A stretch of 64,000 nucleotides of DNA from JBBQZP01 sp038207585. Lineage in GTDB: Bacteria; Pseudomonadota; Alphaproteobacteria; Rhodobacterales; Rhodobacteraceae. How positions within the stretch are numbered: position 1 is the first letter of the stretch; each line of letters opens with the position of its first letter. Positions 52,646 to 62,945 of this stretch are shown here, piece after piece. Location: contig JBBQZP010000010.1 of assembly GCA_038207585.1 (NCBI GenBank), positions 1-64,000 of the forward strand, written 5' to 3'. Below the pieces are notes generated by a model. It made no database searches, was not told the origin of the DNA, and was given only the letters and a program-made list of their open reading frames with translations. The translations under genes and the position numbers were made by a program.

Positions 52646-52785
52646 CAAGGTGATTGTATCTTGAATCGCTCTTCCGACATAATGCCGCCAGAAAGACTGG
52701 ATAATCCGGTGATGAATCGTTAATTAGAATGCCGTATCCGGGTAAGATCAAAACCGGAACATGGGGCGCAGACCAAAGGTCGTGC

Positions 52786-53439
52786 ATGATCGAGTTCGAA
52801 AACGTCAGCAAGTCCTTCTGGACTGGCAAGAAACGCAAGATCATTCTGGATCGCGCCTCGTTCCGGGTGGAGATCGGGAATTCGCTTGGCATTCTGGCCC
52901 CCAACGGCACCGGCAAGACCACGATCATCAACATGATGGCGGGGTTGGAAAAACCCGATGAAGGCAAGGTCACCCGGACCTGCCGCATCTCGTTCCCGCT
53001 GGGTTTTATGGGCGGTGTGATGGGCAAGCATTCGGGCACCGAAAACGCCCGCTACATCGCGCGGCTTTACGGTCTGGACGCCGATTATGTCGAAAGCTTC
53101 TGTCGCTGGATGTGCGGGATCGAGGAATATTTCGACATGCCCGTCGGCACCTACAGCAGCGGGATGCGGTCGCGTTTTTCCTTCTCGCTGATGCTGGCGC
53201 TGGAATTTGACATCTATCTGATCGACGAAGGCATGCCGTCGACCACCGATGTGGAGTTCAACCGCAAGGCCGGAACCATCCTGCGCGACCGGCTGCAGAA
53301 TGCGACGGTCGTCGTGGTATCGCATCAGGCCAAGACACTGGAAAAATTCTGTCGCTCGGCCGCCGTTCTGCGCGATGGCCAGCTTTACATGTTCGAAACC
53401 CTGGAAGAAGCGAAACGCCTTTATGACTATCAAACTTAG
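52786..53439 (+). CDS. kpsT: Capsule polysaccharide ABC exporter ATPase KpsT
   Basis: This is a 217-residue ATPase with Walker A LAPNGTGKTT, the C-loop YSSGMRSRF and Walker B YLIDEGMP, all in the KpsT/CtrD style of capsule exporters. It drives export of group 2 type capsule. The start at 52786 (MIEFENV) is chosen for family fit. It overlaps kpsE by 17 bases. The usual permease partner KpsM is not in this window. Confidence 0.88.
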   Translation: MIEFENVSKSFWTGKKRKIILDRASFRVEIGNSLGILAPNGTGKTTIINMMAGLEKPDEGKVTRTCRISFPLGFMGGVMGKHSGTENARYIARLYGLDADYVESFCRWMCGIEEYFDMPVGTYSSGMRSRFSFSLMLALEFDIYLIDEGMPSTTDVEFNRKAGTILRDRLQNATVVVVSHQAKTLEKFCRSAAVLRDGQLYMFETLEEAKRLYDYQT

Positions 53440-55063
53440 CGCCAAACGCTTCCGCATCCGCCCGCTGGACCTTGCGTCCACCCCGCCCGCACCGCCCCGC
53501 AACCGGGCGGCGGCTGCATCCGGCAGCCTGTTTGATGCCAACGAAGACGGCTTTGGCGATGAGAAATTCGCCACCGCCCAGTCGCCCAACATCCAGACCG
53601 CCGCCGAGGGCGCTGCCGCCACCGATATCGACACGATCCGCAAGGAAGGTCTGACCGGGCGTCAGTTGCGCATGGCGCGGCGCGTGGCACAGCGCCACAA
53701 CCTGCCCGCCACATCGGATTTCGACGCCGTGCGTCTGCTGCGCGAAGCGGGGATCGATCCGTTTCAGCGCAATCACATGCTGGAACTGGTGTCTGCGGAT
53801 GGCGACGGTCGCATCCCTTCACGCGAACTGACCGAGGTGCCGGGCGACAGTGTGCGCCTGCCGCAGACGATCAAGCCCATTCAGGTGCCCTCGACCGAGG
53901 TTCGTGCCCAGCAAAGCCACATCAATGATATCGCGCGCATCCAGCTTGATATCGCCAAACGCCGCCGCCGCCGCATGGTGCTTCTGGCCACCCGGCTTGC
54001 GTTTTTCGTGCTGTTGCCGACGCTGATCGCCGGCTTTTACTACTTTGCCGTAGCAACGCCGCTTTATGCCACCAATTCGGCCTTCGTCGTGCAACAGGCC
54101 GACAATCCGGCTGCGGCGGGGCTAGGCGGGTTGCTTAAAGGCACCTCGCTTGGGTCGTCACAAGACAGCATCGCCGTGCAGAACTATCTGCAATCGCGTG
54201 AGGCGATGAACCGGCTGGACCGCGATATCGGCTTTCGGTCGCATTTCAGCGCGCCCGATATTGATCCGGTGCAGCGGCTTGATCCCAACGGATCAATCGA
54301 GGCTGCCTACAAGGCTTATCAGCGCAACGTGAAAATCTCGTATGACCCGACCGAAGGGATCATCAAGATGGAGGTTATTGCCGCCGATCCTGCCACCTCT
54401 GCCGCGTTTTCCAAGGCGCTGATCGGGTATGCCGAAGAACAGGTCGACCAGATGACCCTGCGCCTGCGAGGCGATCAGGAAGCGGGCGCACAGGCCAGCT
54501 TTGAACGTGCCGAAAAGCAGATGATGGAGGCGCAGCAGCGCATCGTGGCGCTGCAGGAAAAGACCAAGGTCGTCTCGTCCGAAGTGGAACTGACCCTGAT
54601 CACCGCCCAGATCGGCCAGCTTGACACGCAACTGACCACGGAAAAGCTATCGCTGGAACAGATGAAATCCAACGCCAGCCCCAACAAGGCCCGGATGGCC
54701 CCAGTCGAACGCCGCATCGCCAGCCTTGAGAATGAGATCGCAAGCCTGCGCAAACGCATGACCGAAGCCAATGGCGACGGCCAGTCGCTGGCCCAGGTGC
54801 AAAGCGAATTGCTGGTGGCCCAAGCCGATGTGCAGACCCGGCAGCTTTTGCTGGCACAATCGCTGACCGCACTAGAAACCTCGCGGGTCGAGGCCAGCCG
54901 TCAGGTGCGTTATCTATCGGTATCCACCCCCCCGACGCCCCCGGATGAGGCGACCTATCCCCGCGCATTCGAGAACACGATGGTTGCACTTCTGATCTTT
55001 GCGGGTATTTACCTGATGATCTCGATGACCGCCGCCATCCTGCGCGAACAGGTGTCGGCCTGA
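53423..55063 (+). CDS. kpsE: Capsule polysaccharide export inner-membrane protein KpsE
   Basis: This is a 546-residue protein of the PCP/KpsE group. A cytoplasmic N-terminal region of about 185 residues precedes the first helix (about 188-210). A periplasmic, coiled-coil-rich domain follows (AGAQASFERAEKQMMEAQQR and beyond), then a second helix at about 523-541. The N-terminal part holds two EF-hand-like loops, DANEDGFGDEKF at 38-49 and SADGDGRIPSRE at 124-135. It links the KpsMT pump to the outer-membrane channel. It overlaps kpsT and is followed 15 bases later by kdsA. Confidence 0.85.
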   Translation: MTIKLSAKRFRIRPLDLASTPPAPPRNRAAAASGSLFDANEDGFGDEKFATAQSPNIQTAAEGAAATDIDTIRKEGLTGRQLRMARRVAQRHNLPATSDFDAVRLLREAGIDPFQRNHMLELVSADGDGRIPSRELTEVPGDSVRLPQTIKPIQVPSTEVRAQQSHINDIARIQLDIAKRRRRRMVLLATRLAFFVLLPTLIAGFYYFAVATPLYATNSAFVVQQADNPAAAGLGGLLKGTSLGSSQDSIAVQNYLQSREAMNRLDRDIGFRSHFSAPDIDPVQRLDPNGSIEAAYKAYQRNVKISYDPTEGIIKMEVIAADPATSAAFSKALIGYAEEQVDQMTLRLRGDQEAGAQASFERAEKQMMEAQQRIVALQEKTKVVSSEVELTLITAQIGQLDTQLTTEKLSLEQMKSNASPNKARMAPVERRIASLENEIASLRKRMTEANGDGQSLAQVQSELLVAQADVQTRQLLLAQSLTALETSRVEASRQVRYLSVSTPPTPPDEATYPRAFENTMVALLIFAGIYLMISMTAAILREQVSA

Positions 55064-55078
55064 TCCTTCAGGGGCGTG

Positions 55079-55909
55079 ATGAAAGACGTATCCATCGGCG
55101 GCCTGACCGTCAGCAACGACCGCCCCCTGCTGGTGATCGCAGGCCCGTGCCAGCTTGAAAGTCTGGACCACGCCCAGATGATTGCGGGCGCAATGGCCGA
55201 GGTCTGTGCCGCGGCTGGCGCGCAGTACATCTTCAAGGCCAGCTACGACAAAGCCAACCGCACCTCGCTTTCGGGCCGTCGCGGCATGGGAATGGAGGCG
55301 GGTCTGGCAGCGCTGGCCGAGGTACGCCGCATGGGTATGCCGGTGATCACCGATGTGCATGACATCGGCCAGGCGCGCGAGGCGGCTACGGTCGTCGACG
55401 TGATTCAGATCCCGGCCTTTCTGTGCCGCCAGACCGATCTGTTGCTGGCTGCCGGTGAAACCGGGGCGGTGGTGAATATCAAGAAGGGCCAATTTCTGGC
55501 CCCTTGGGATATGGCGAATGTGGCGGCCAAGGTCGCCTCAACCGGAAACGAGCGCATCCTTCTGACCGAACGCGGGGCGAGTTTCGGCTACAACGCTTTG
55601 GTCGCCGACATGCGCAGCCTGCCGATCATGGCGCGCACCGGTTATCCGGTGATCATGGATGCCACCCATTCGGTGCAGCAGCCGGGCGGGATGGGCAATT
55701 CCTCAGGCGGGCAGCGCGAATTTGCCCCCGTGATGGCGCGCGCCGCCGTCAGCCTTGGGATTGCGGGCGTGTTCATCGAAACCCACGAAGACCCTGACAA
55801 TTCGCCCTCAGATGGCCCCAACATCATCGCATTGTCCAACATGGCGGCGCTGATCGACAGCCTGATGGCCTTTGACCGTCTGGCCAAGGCAAACCCGATA
55901 CGGGCGTAA
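55079..55909 (+). CDS. kdsA: 3-deoxy-8-phosphooctulonate synthase KdsA
   Basis: This is a 276-residue enzyme that condenses arabinose 5-phosphate with phosphoenolpyruvate to Kdo 8-phosphate. It has IAGPCQLES, FKASYDKANRTS, the NIKKGQFLAPWDM loop and MDATHSVQQPGG. Kdo forms the lipid A core and the linker of group 2 capsules, which fits its place behind kpsT-kpsE. ATG 55079 after AGGGGCG is preferred over GTG 55076. A 17-bp tandem duplication covers its stop. Confidence 0.95.
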   Translation: MKDVSIGGLTVSNDRPLLVIAGPCQLESLDHAQMIAGAMAEVCAAAGAQYIFKASYDKANRTSLSGRRGMGMEAGLAALAEVRRMGMPVITDVHDIGQAREAATVVDVIQIPAFLCRQTDLLLAAGETGAVVNIKKGQFLAPWDMANVAAKVASTGNERILLTERGASFGYNALVADMRSLPIMARTGYPVIMDATHSVQQPGGMGNSSGGQREFAPVMARAAVSLGIAGVFIETHEDPDNSPSDGPNIIALSNMAALIDSLMAFDRLAKANPIRA

Positions 55910-55934
55910 GGTCTGGCCGGGCGTAAGGTCTGGA
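55901..55934. repeat. 17-bp tandem duplication at the kdsA stop
   Basis: CGGGCGTAAGGTCTGG occurs at 55901-55916 and again at 55918-55933. The kdsA TAA lies in the first copy, and the second lies just before tRNA-Arg. Confidence 0.9.
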
Positions 55935-55937
55935 AAT

Positions 55938-56014
<77 letters not shown>

Positions 56015-56165
56015 CGTGCCGCCTTCTAACCCAACACCGCGCGGCCTGCAACTGCGCTGGCATGCCACATCAGCGGCCCGCCCATCTCCTTTTGGGAATG
56101 ACCGCTCACCATCAGGGCGGATGCCGCTGGCAGCTTGATAGCAGGCGCGAACTGCCCGTTCAGCG

Positions 56166-56376
56166 GGCGCATGCAATGCCGGAATCCGGTCAGGATGGCC
56201 GCAACCTCACCGGCGGCGAAGATAGCGATGGCTTGATGCGCGGCGCCGAAGGCAGCGATTCGCTGGCCACAGGCGGAGACACTGATATCCTGATCGGGGA
56301 ATGACGTAATCGACCTTTCCGGCATCGACGCAAGCACCGACATCGCAGTGCCCGATACGACACAGGATTTCATCCT

Positions 56377-56377
<1 letters not shown>
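56166..56377 (+). pseudogene. Remnant of an RTX (haemolysin-type calcium-binding) protein
   Basis: In one plus-strand frame (up to the stop at 56302-56304) three or four degenerate nonapeptide repeats are read: GGEDSDGLM, GAEGSDSLA and TGGDTDILI, close to the RTX pattern GGxGxDxLx. After a +1 shift the reading continues as NDVIDLSGIDASTDIAV and then DTTQDFIL, which resembles the serralysin/RTX C-terminal domain. No full gene remains: there is no credible start, there is a frameshift, and the rest runs into the sufS end. I infer a decayed C-terminal fragment. The opposite-strand frame here is its mirror. Confidence 0.55.
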
Positions 56378-57597
<1,220 letters not shown>

Positions 57598-57600
57598 TGC

Positions 57601-58191
57601 TCATGCCCCTGCCGGAAGTCCGCCGGACGATTGAATAAGCATCAGGAATCCCAGACCCAACGCAATGATGATTGCAAACGTGGCAAAGAACACCAGTGCC
57701 CGCGACCGGAACCCGTGCAGAACCGTCGTGAAATTCACGACGATCCAGAAAAACAGCACCGCCCCGATCAGGCTGACAAAACCCTGCAGGAAGGGGGCCA
57801 CGGCGACGATTAAAAGCTGTGCCGCCTCGACACACAAAAGTGCCACCTGCAGCCAACTGCACAGTACCAGCGCTTGGGGGAAACGGCCGGTTCCCCCGGC
57901 AAGACGTCCTACCCCCAGAATGATCCCCGCCATCGCGACAATCGCCACCACCTGCGCAATTCCGGTGCTGATAGGGTTCATCGAAACGGCCGAGAATAAC
58001 TCTTTGAATGCAGGATCTTGCAGCGGAAAGGTCAGATGGAAGATGAGCGCGGAAAGAACCGCGCACAGCACACAGATCATCCAGCGATGTGCCATTGCAA
58101 GATCAAGCCCGACGACCCAACGTGCCGCCACGTCCGGGCGCAAGATGGTGATCCGAAACAACGATCCGATGTCGCGAAAGCTCAACTCCAT
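57601..58191 (-). CDS. YIP1 family membrane protein
   Basis: This is a 196-residue protein with about five hydrophobic helices and the opening MELSFRDIGSLFRITILRPD, typical of bacterial YIP1 proteins. The start at 58191 overlaps the end of the preceding YIP1 gene by ten bases. Function unknown; it lies between sufD and sufS. Confidence 0.78.
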   Translation of the reverse strand: MELSFRDIGSLFRITILRPDVAARWVVGLDLAMAHRWMICVLCAVLSALIFHLTFPLQDPAFKELFSAVSMNPISTGIAQVVAIVAMAGIILGVGRLAGGTGRFPQALVLCSWLQVALLCVEAAQLLIVAVAPFLQGFVSLIGAVLFFWIVVNFTTVLHGFRSRALVFFATFAIIIALGLGFLMLIQSSGGLPAGA

Positions 58192-58667
58192 CCGCGTTCC
58201 GCCTCTGTCAGCATGAAAATCCACAGGTAAAGAAACGCCGCCAGAACCAGCACGCCCAGCACCTGCGTCTGCACGCCCTCGCCAATAAAGCCCGCCGTCA
58301 GCCCCAGCAGCAACAAAAGCGGGCTGACCGCAAGAAAGGCAAAGAACAGCGCCAACCGCGCGCCGTACCAACTGCCCTGTCCGCCCATCGTGCGCAGCGC
58401 AATGTGGCTCAGCGCCGCAACCAGATAGAACACCGGCACCGCTGCCAGCAGCCCAAGTGCTGCCCCCAGCAAAAGCGGCGGCAGCGGAGCGTTCGAGGCC
58501 AGATAGGATGCCCGCGACAGGACCGGCCATTGCGCGATGAACGCCACCATCAGCCCGACCAGAAGCAGCGTCGCCGCAAACGCCTCGGACTGGCCCTGTG
58601 CCAGCAAACGGCGCAGCACCACGCGCGGTGCGCGGTAGCTTTGCACGATATCGTCGGTCACCGGCAT
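58182..58667 (-). CDS. YIP1 family membrane protein
   Basis: This is a 161-residue protein with four hydrophobic helices, opening PVTDDIVQSYRAPRVVLRRL and ending WIFMLTEAERGW. It belongs to the YIP1-like family. The stop of sufD is three bases upstream, so it is part of the suf transcript. Two YIP1 genes side by side suggest a heteromeric membrane complex (inference). Confidence 0.78.
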   Translation of the reverse strand: MPVTDDIVQSYRAPRVVLRRLLAQGQSEAFAATLLLVGLMVAFIAQWPVLSRASYLASNAPLPPLLLGAALGLLAAVPVFYLVAALSHIALRTMGGQGSWYGARLALFFAFLAVSPLLLLLGLTAGFIGEGVQTQVLGVLVLAAFLYLWIFMLTEAERGWS

Positions 58668-58670
58668 CGC

Positions 58671-59957
58671 CTACTTCCCGTGCCGCGCAAGCCAGCCTTC
58701 CAGCCGGCCATGAACATCTTCGACAAGTTCGGGGTTCTCGATCTCACCCAAGGCCTCGGCCAGAAAGGCCAGCACCAGCAACGATTGCGCAGCCTTCATC
58801 GGCACACCGCGTGAGCGCAGATAGAACAGCGCCGTCTCGTCAATCGCGCCCGAGGTGGACCCGTGCGAGCATTTCACGTCATCGGCATAAATCTCAAGCT
58901 CGGGCTTGGCCAGAAACTGGCTGTCACCGTCCAGCAAAAGCGCCTGACTGATCTGATAGCCATCGGTTTTCTGTGCGCCCTGTTTCACCAGAATCTTGCC
59001 CTGAAACACGCCAACCGCACCGTTTTTCAGAACTTTCTTGAACACCTGCCGGCTTTCGCAACGCTCTCCCTGATGGGTGATGAAGACGGTATCATCGTGG
59101 TGAAACGTCCCGTCTCCCACCGCCGCGCCTGCGACATGGGCCACGGCATCATGGCCCGCAAGTTCGATCACCGCCTCATTGCGGGTCAACTGGCCATTCG
59201 CCGTCAGCGTAAACGATTTGAACAACGCATTATCCACCACCCGCGCAAACACATGCGTCACCGCGCGGCGCTGATGATCGCGGCCCTGCGTGCGGATATG
59301 GTGGAACCGGCCACCGCTGCCCACGTCAATCTCTGTCACGGTGTTGAACCGCGCCGCCCCCGGCCCGCTTTCCAGAAGGGTCAGTTCTGCCCCCGGCTCG
59401 ATCTTGATGCAGTGATGCAGGATCGCATCGGAAGTATCTGATATATGTCGATATTCCAGGCTTACGGCGCGCGTGACTTTTTGCGACACACGGATCAGAA
59501 CCCCTTCGGTCGCAAAGGCGGAATTCAGTGTGGCAAGCGGGCGCGCGACCGGGCTTTGCCCCCGCGCCTCCAGCACGCCGTAAAGCCCCTGCGCCCAGTG
59601 GATATCAGCCGCAACCGATTGCGACAGGATCGAGATTTCTAGGCCGGACCCAGCCAGATCGTCGGATTGTGCTGCGTCAAACACCCCATCGACAAAAACC
59701 AGACGCAACGCGTCGATCCCGTCGAACGCGGGCTTTTCATCGCCCGCATCAAACGCGGCGGCGGCTGTGGCCTCGGGGGCTACAAGGCTTGCGGGGTCGG
59801 TATAGCGCCAGTATTCATCGCGCTTTACGGGCAACCCCATCGCCGACAGGCGTGCCAGTGCGTCGCCACGCGCTGCCGCCTGCCAGCCCGTTGCCGGAAA
59901 CGAAAGCCCGGCAAGACGCGCAGCCAGAACGCCCGAATTCGCCTCTGCCAACGCCAT
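58671..59957 (-). CDS. sufD: Fe-S cluster assembly protein SufD
   Basis: This is a 428-residue member of the SufBD beta-helix scaffold. It contains ILVKQGAQKTDGYQISQALL and KCSHGSTSGAIDETALFYLRSRG, typical of the C-terminal core. It pairs with SufB and the ATPase SufC. The ATG at 59957 overlaps the sufC stop (TGATG); a GTG three bases upstream is the alternative. Confidence 0.94.
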   Translation of the reverse strand: MALAEANSGVLAARLAGLSFPATGWQAAARGDALARLSAMGLPVKRDEYWRYTDPASLVAPEATAAAAFDAGDEKPAFDGIDALRLVFVDGVFDAAQSDDLAGSGLEISILSQSVAADIHWAQGLYGVLEARGQSPVARPLATLNSAFATEGVLIRVSQKVTRAVSLEYRHISDTSDAILHHCIKIEPGAELTLLESGPGAARFNTVTEIDVGSGGRFHHIRTQGRDHQRRAVTHVFARVVDNALFKSFTLTANGQLTRNEAVIELAGHDAVAHVAGAAVGDGTFHHDDTVFITHQGERCESRQVFKKVLKNGAVGVFQGKILVKQGAQKTDGYQISQALLLDGDSQFLAKPELEIYADDVKCSHGSTSGAIDETALFYLRSRGVPMKAAQSLLVLAFLAEALGEIENPELVEDVHGRLEGWLARHGK

Positions 59958-60712
59958 CACTGCGCCCCGGCCAGAAGATCGGCATATCCGTTCTTTTCGA
60001 CCTCAAGCGCCAGTTCCGGCCCGCCGGTGTGCACGATGCGACCATCGGCCATGATATGCACCACATCAGGTGCGATATGATCCAGAAGCCGTTGATAATG
60101 CGTGATAACAAGGAATGACCGCCCGGCGTCGCGCAGCGCGTTCACGCCGTCAGCCACCAGTTTCATGGCATCGACATCAAGCCCGCTGTCGGTTTCATCC
60201 AGAACGCACATGCGCGGCTCCAGCATGGCCATCTGCAGGATTTCGTTGCGCTTTTTCTCGCCACCCGAAAAGCCCACATTGACCGGGCGTTTCATCATGT
60301 CGGCGTCAATCTGCAGCGCCTTGGCCTTGGTGCGAACGACCTTCAGGAAGTCCGACGCCGACATTTCATCCTCGCCACGCGTCTTGCGCTGCGCATTCAC
60401 GGCAGTGCGCAGGAATGTCATGTTGCCGACGCCGGGAATTTCCACGGGGTATTGAAACGCAAGGAATAGCCCCGCCGCAGCGCGATCTTCCGGGTCCATC
60501 CCCAAAAGCTCTTGCCCAAGCAGTTTGGCCGACCCCTGCGTGACCTCGTAGCCATCCCGCCCGGCCAGCACATAGGAAAGCGTCGATTTGCCCGACCCGT
60601 TCGGCCCCATGATCGCATGCACTTGCCCTGCGCCAACGGAAAGATCGACTCCTTTCAGGATGACCTTGTCTTCTTCTGCAAGTTTGACGTGCAGGTTCTT
60701 GATTTCAAGCAT
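59957..60712 (-). CDS. sufC: Fe-S assembly ATPase SufC
   Basis: This is a 251-residue ABC-type ATPase with Walker A GPNGSGKST, the SufC signature FSGGEKKRNEI and Walker B CVLDETDSGLD. It drives conformational change in the SufBC2D scaffold. AGGGA before ATG 60712 supports the start. Confidence 0.95.
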   Translation of the reverse strand: MLEIKNLHVKLAEEDKVILKGVDLSVGAGQVHAIMGPNGSGKSTLSYVLAGRDGYEVTQGSAKLLGQELLGMDPEDRAAAGLFLAFQYPVEIPGVGNMTFLRTAVNAQRKTRGEDEMSASDFLKVVRTKAKALQIDADMMKRPVNVGFSGGEKKRNEILQMAMLEPRMCVLDETDSGLDVDAMKLVADGVNALRDAGRSFLVITHYQRLLDHIAPDVVHIMADGRIVHTGGPELALEVEKNGYADLLAGAQ

Positions 60713-60790
60713 ATTTCCCTCGATGCAATGCAAGACGGAGCGCATCCGCAAAGCGGAGCGCCCAAGTGCCGCGATCAGTGTCGCCGGCTG

Positions 60791-61321
60791 TCAGATGTTG
60801 TAGAAGATACCGCGGAATTCCGCAGAGTTCGGCTCGGTTACGGCAAGCTGCTGGTTCACCCATTTGGGCGAAAAGGCCAGCGCCATTTCCTCCGGATACC
60901 AATGCACCAGATTGTGGAACAGGCATACCATCGCCGCCACACCGGTTGCCGTCGCAACGCTTTGATCGAACGACCGAAGCCGGAACGCAAACATCAGAAC
61001 CAGCGCCACCGCCATTCCGATGCCGAAATTCACCGCCATATCCATATCCGCACTTAGCCCGCTGTCGGCACCGCCGGTGATCTGATAGCGGATCCAGCGT
61101 GCGCCACCCTGTGAGATGACACCCAGCAAAAGCGCGAAGATCAGCGTCAATGGTGCAAATCCGTCGCCTCGCGCCTGTGGTTGCGCCTTGCGGGTCAGCG
61201 CTTTTGGCGCCTTGTGCATCAAATAGCTTTGGTCCAGCCCCACGAACAGCGTGTTGTTCGTGTTCAACCCGCCCCGGTTGATCCGGGCAAGCCGTGCTGC
61301 GAATTCCTGCTGCTGACCCAT
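60791..61321 (-). CDS. Unknown membrane protein in the suf operon
   Basis: This is a 176-residue protein with a soluble N-terminus (about 60 residues, starting MGQQQEFAARLARINRGGLN) and three hydrophobic stretches (about residues 61-80, 100-118 and 125-145). One contains CLFHNLVHWYPEEM. No family is recognised. It lies 102 bases after sufB and 78 bases before sufC on the same strand, so it is probably co-transcribed. ATG 61321 is chosen; a longer frame upstream is less likely. It may hold a metal or act at the membrane, but this is open. Confidence 0.65.
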   Translation of the reverse strand: MGQQQEFAARLARINRGGLNTNNTLFVGLDQSYLMHKAPKALTRKAQPQARGDGFAPLTLIFALLLGVISQGGARWIRYQITGGADSGLSADMDMAVNFGIGMAVALVLMFAFRLRSFDQSVATATGVAAMVCLFHNLVHWYPEEMALAFSPKWVNQQLAVTEPNSAEFRGIFYNI

Positions 61322-61423
61322 GATGCTGACGTAACCCTTTCGTAGACAATGAAAGGGATGACGCCAGAATATGGCGCAAATACGGTGCAGGTTGCCCGAT
61401 TTTATGACAGTTTGTAACAAACA

Positions 61424-62935
61424 TCAGCCAACCGAGCCCTCAAGGCTGATCGCAACCAGCGCTTGCGCCTCCATCGCGAATTCCATGGGCAGCGCTTGCA
61501 GCACGTCCTTGCAGAACCCGTTCACAACCAGGGCCACGGCCTCCTCCTCGTCCATGCCACGGCTGCGGCAATAGAAAAGCTGATCGTCGTCGACCTTGGA
61601 TGTCGTGGCCTCATGTTCCACACGGGACGAGTTGTTCTTGACCTCGATATAGGGAACCGTATGCGCGCCGCATTTGTCCCCGATCAGCAAGCTGTCGCAT
61701 TGGGTATAATTGCGGCTGTCGGTCGCCTTGGGGTGCATCGAGACAAGGCCGCGATAGGTGTTCTGCGCGCGGCCGGCGCTGATGCCCTTGCTGACGATCC
61801 GGCTTTTCGTGCGCTTGCCCAGATGGATCATCTTGGTGCCGGTATCGGCCTGCTGCGCATTGTTGGCGATGGCGATGGAATAGAACTCGCCCTGTGAATC
61901 GTCACCGCGCAGGATACAGCTTGGGTATTTCCAGGTGATCGCGGACCCGGTTTCCACTTGCGTCCACATCACCTTGGCACGGTCGCCCCGGCAATCGGCG
62001 CGCTTGGTCACAAAGTTGTAGATGCCGCCCCGGCCTTCCTCATCGCCCGGATACCAGTTCTGCACGGTCGAGTATTTAACCTCGGCATCTTCCAGAATGA
62101 CCAGTTCCACCACCGCCGCGTGAAGCTGATGCGTATCTCGCTTGGGCGCCGTGCAGCCTTCAAGATAGCTGACATAGGCGCCCTTGTCGGCGATGATCAG
62201 CGTGCGCTCGAACTGGCCGGTGTTTTCGGCATTGATGCGGAAATAGGTTGAAAGCTCCATCGGGCAGCGGGTGCCTTCGGGGATGTAGACGAAAGACCCG
62301 TCCGAAAACACCGCCGCATTCAACGTAGCAAAGAAGTTGTCAGACTGCGGCACGACCGAGCCGAGGTATTTCTGAACCAGTTCGGGGTGTTCGCGCACCG
62401 CCTCGCTGATCGAACAGAAGATCACGCCCGCTTTCGCCAGTTCGGCCTTGAAGGTGGTGCCAAGGGAAACGCTGTCAAACACCGCATCCACGGCCACGCG
62501 ACGCTCGCCTTCCGCAGGTTCAACACCTGCCAGAAGCGCTTGTTCTTTCAGCGGAATCCCAAGTTTCGCATAGGTCGCAAGCAGCTTCGGGTCCACCTCG
62601 TCCAACGACTTGGGCTTCACGTCCATGCTTTTGGGTTTGGCGTAATAATACTGGTCCTGATAGTCGATGGTGGGATAGTTCACCATCGCCCAGGTCGGCT
62701 CAACCATCTTAAGCCAGCGCCGGTAGGCCTGCAGACGCCATTCCAGCATCCATTCCGGTTCGTCGTTCTTGGCGGAAATCAGGCGCACGATGTCTTCGGA
62801 CAGGCCCTTGGGGGCGTAGTCCATCTCGATTTCGGTTTCCCAGCCGTGCTTGTACTTGCCCGACATGGCGGCCACGGTTTCGATCGTTTCGCGGTCAACG
62901 CCGTCGCGCACCTCGATCTCGTCCAACTGTGCCAT
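61424..62935 (-). CDS. sufB: Fe-S cluster assembly protein SufB
   Basis: This is a 503-residue scaffold protein with the N-terminal YKHGWETEIEMDYAPKGL and the middle YLEGCTAPKRDTHQLHAAVV. The C-terminal core includes SRVEHEATTSKVDDDQLFYC and RSRGMDEEEAVALVVNGFCK. Clusters are assembled on the SufBC2D complex. It follows the NifS-like gene by ten bases. Confidence 0.96.
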   Translation of the reverse strand: MAQLDEIEVRDGVDRETIETVAAMSGKYKHGWETEIEMDYAPKGLSEDIVRLISAKNDEPEWMLEWRLQAYRRWLKMVEPTWAMVNYPTIDYQDQYYYAKPKSMDVKPKSLDEVDPKLLATYAKLGIPLKEQALLAGVEPAEGERRVAVDAVFDSVSLGTTFKAELAKAGVIFCSISEAVREHPELVQKYLGSVVPQSDNFFATLNAAVFSDGSFVYIPEGTRCPMELSTYFRINAENTGQFERTLIIADKGAYVSYLEGCTAPKRDTHQLHAAVVELVILEDAEVKYSTVQNWYPGDEEGRGGIYNFVTKRADCRGDRAKVMWTQVETGSAITWKYPSCILRGDDSQGEFYSIAIANNAQQADTGTKMIHLGKRTKSRIVSKGISAGRAQNTYRGLVSMHPKATDSRNYTQCDSLLIGDKCGAHTVPYIEVKNNSSRVEHEATTSKVDDDQLFYCRSRGMDEEEAVALVVNGFCKDVLQALPMEFAMEAQALVAISLEGSVG

Positions 62936-62945
62936 GTGTCGTCTC

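Noticed and set aside
56026..56373. A 115-codon minus-strand frame between tRNA-Arg and sufS
   Set aside because: The plus strand of the same DNA reads as RTX repeats and an RTX tail, so the minus frame is taken as its mirror. It has no ribosome site or family likeness.
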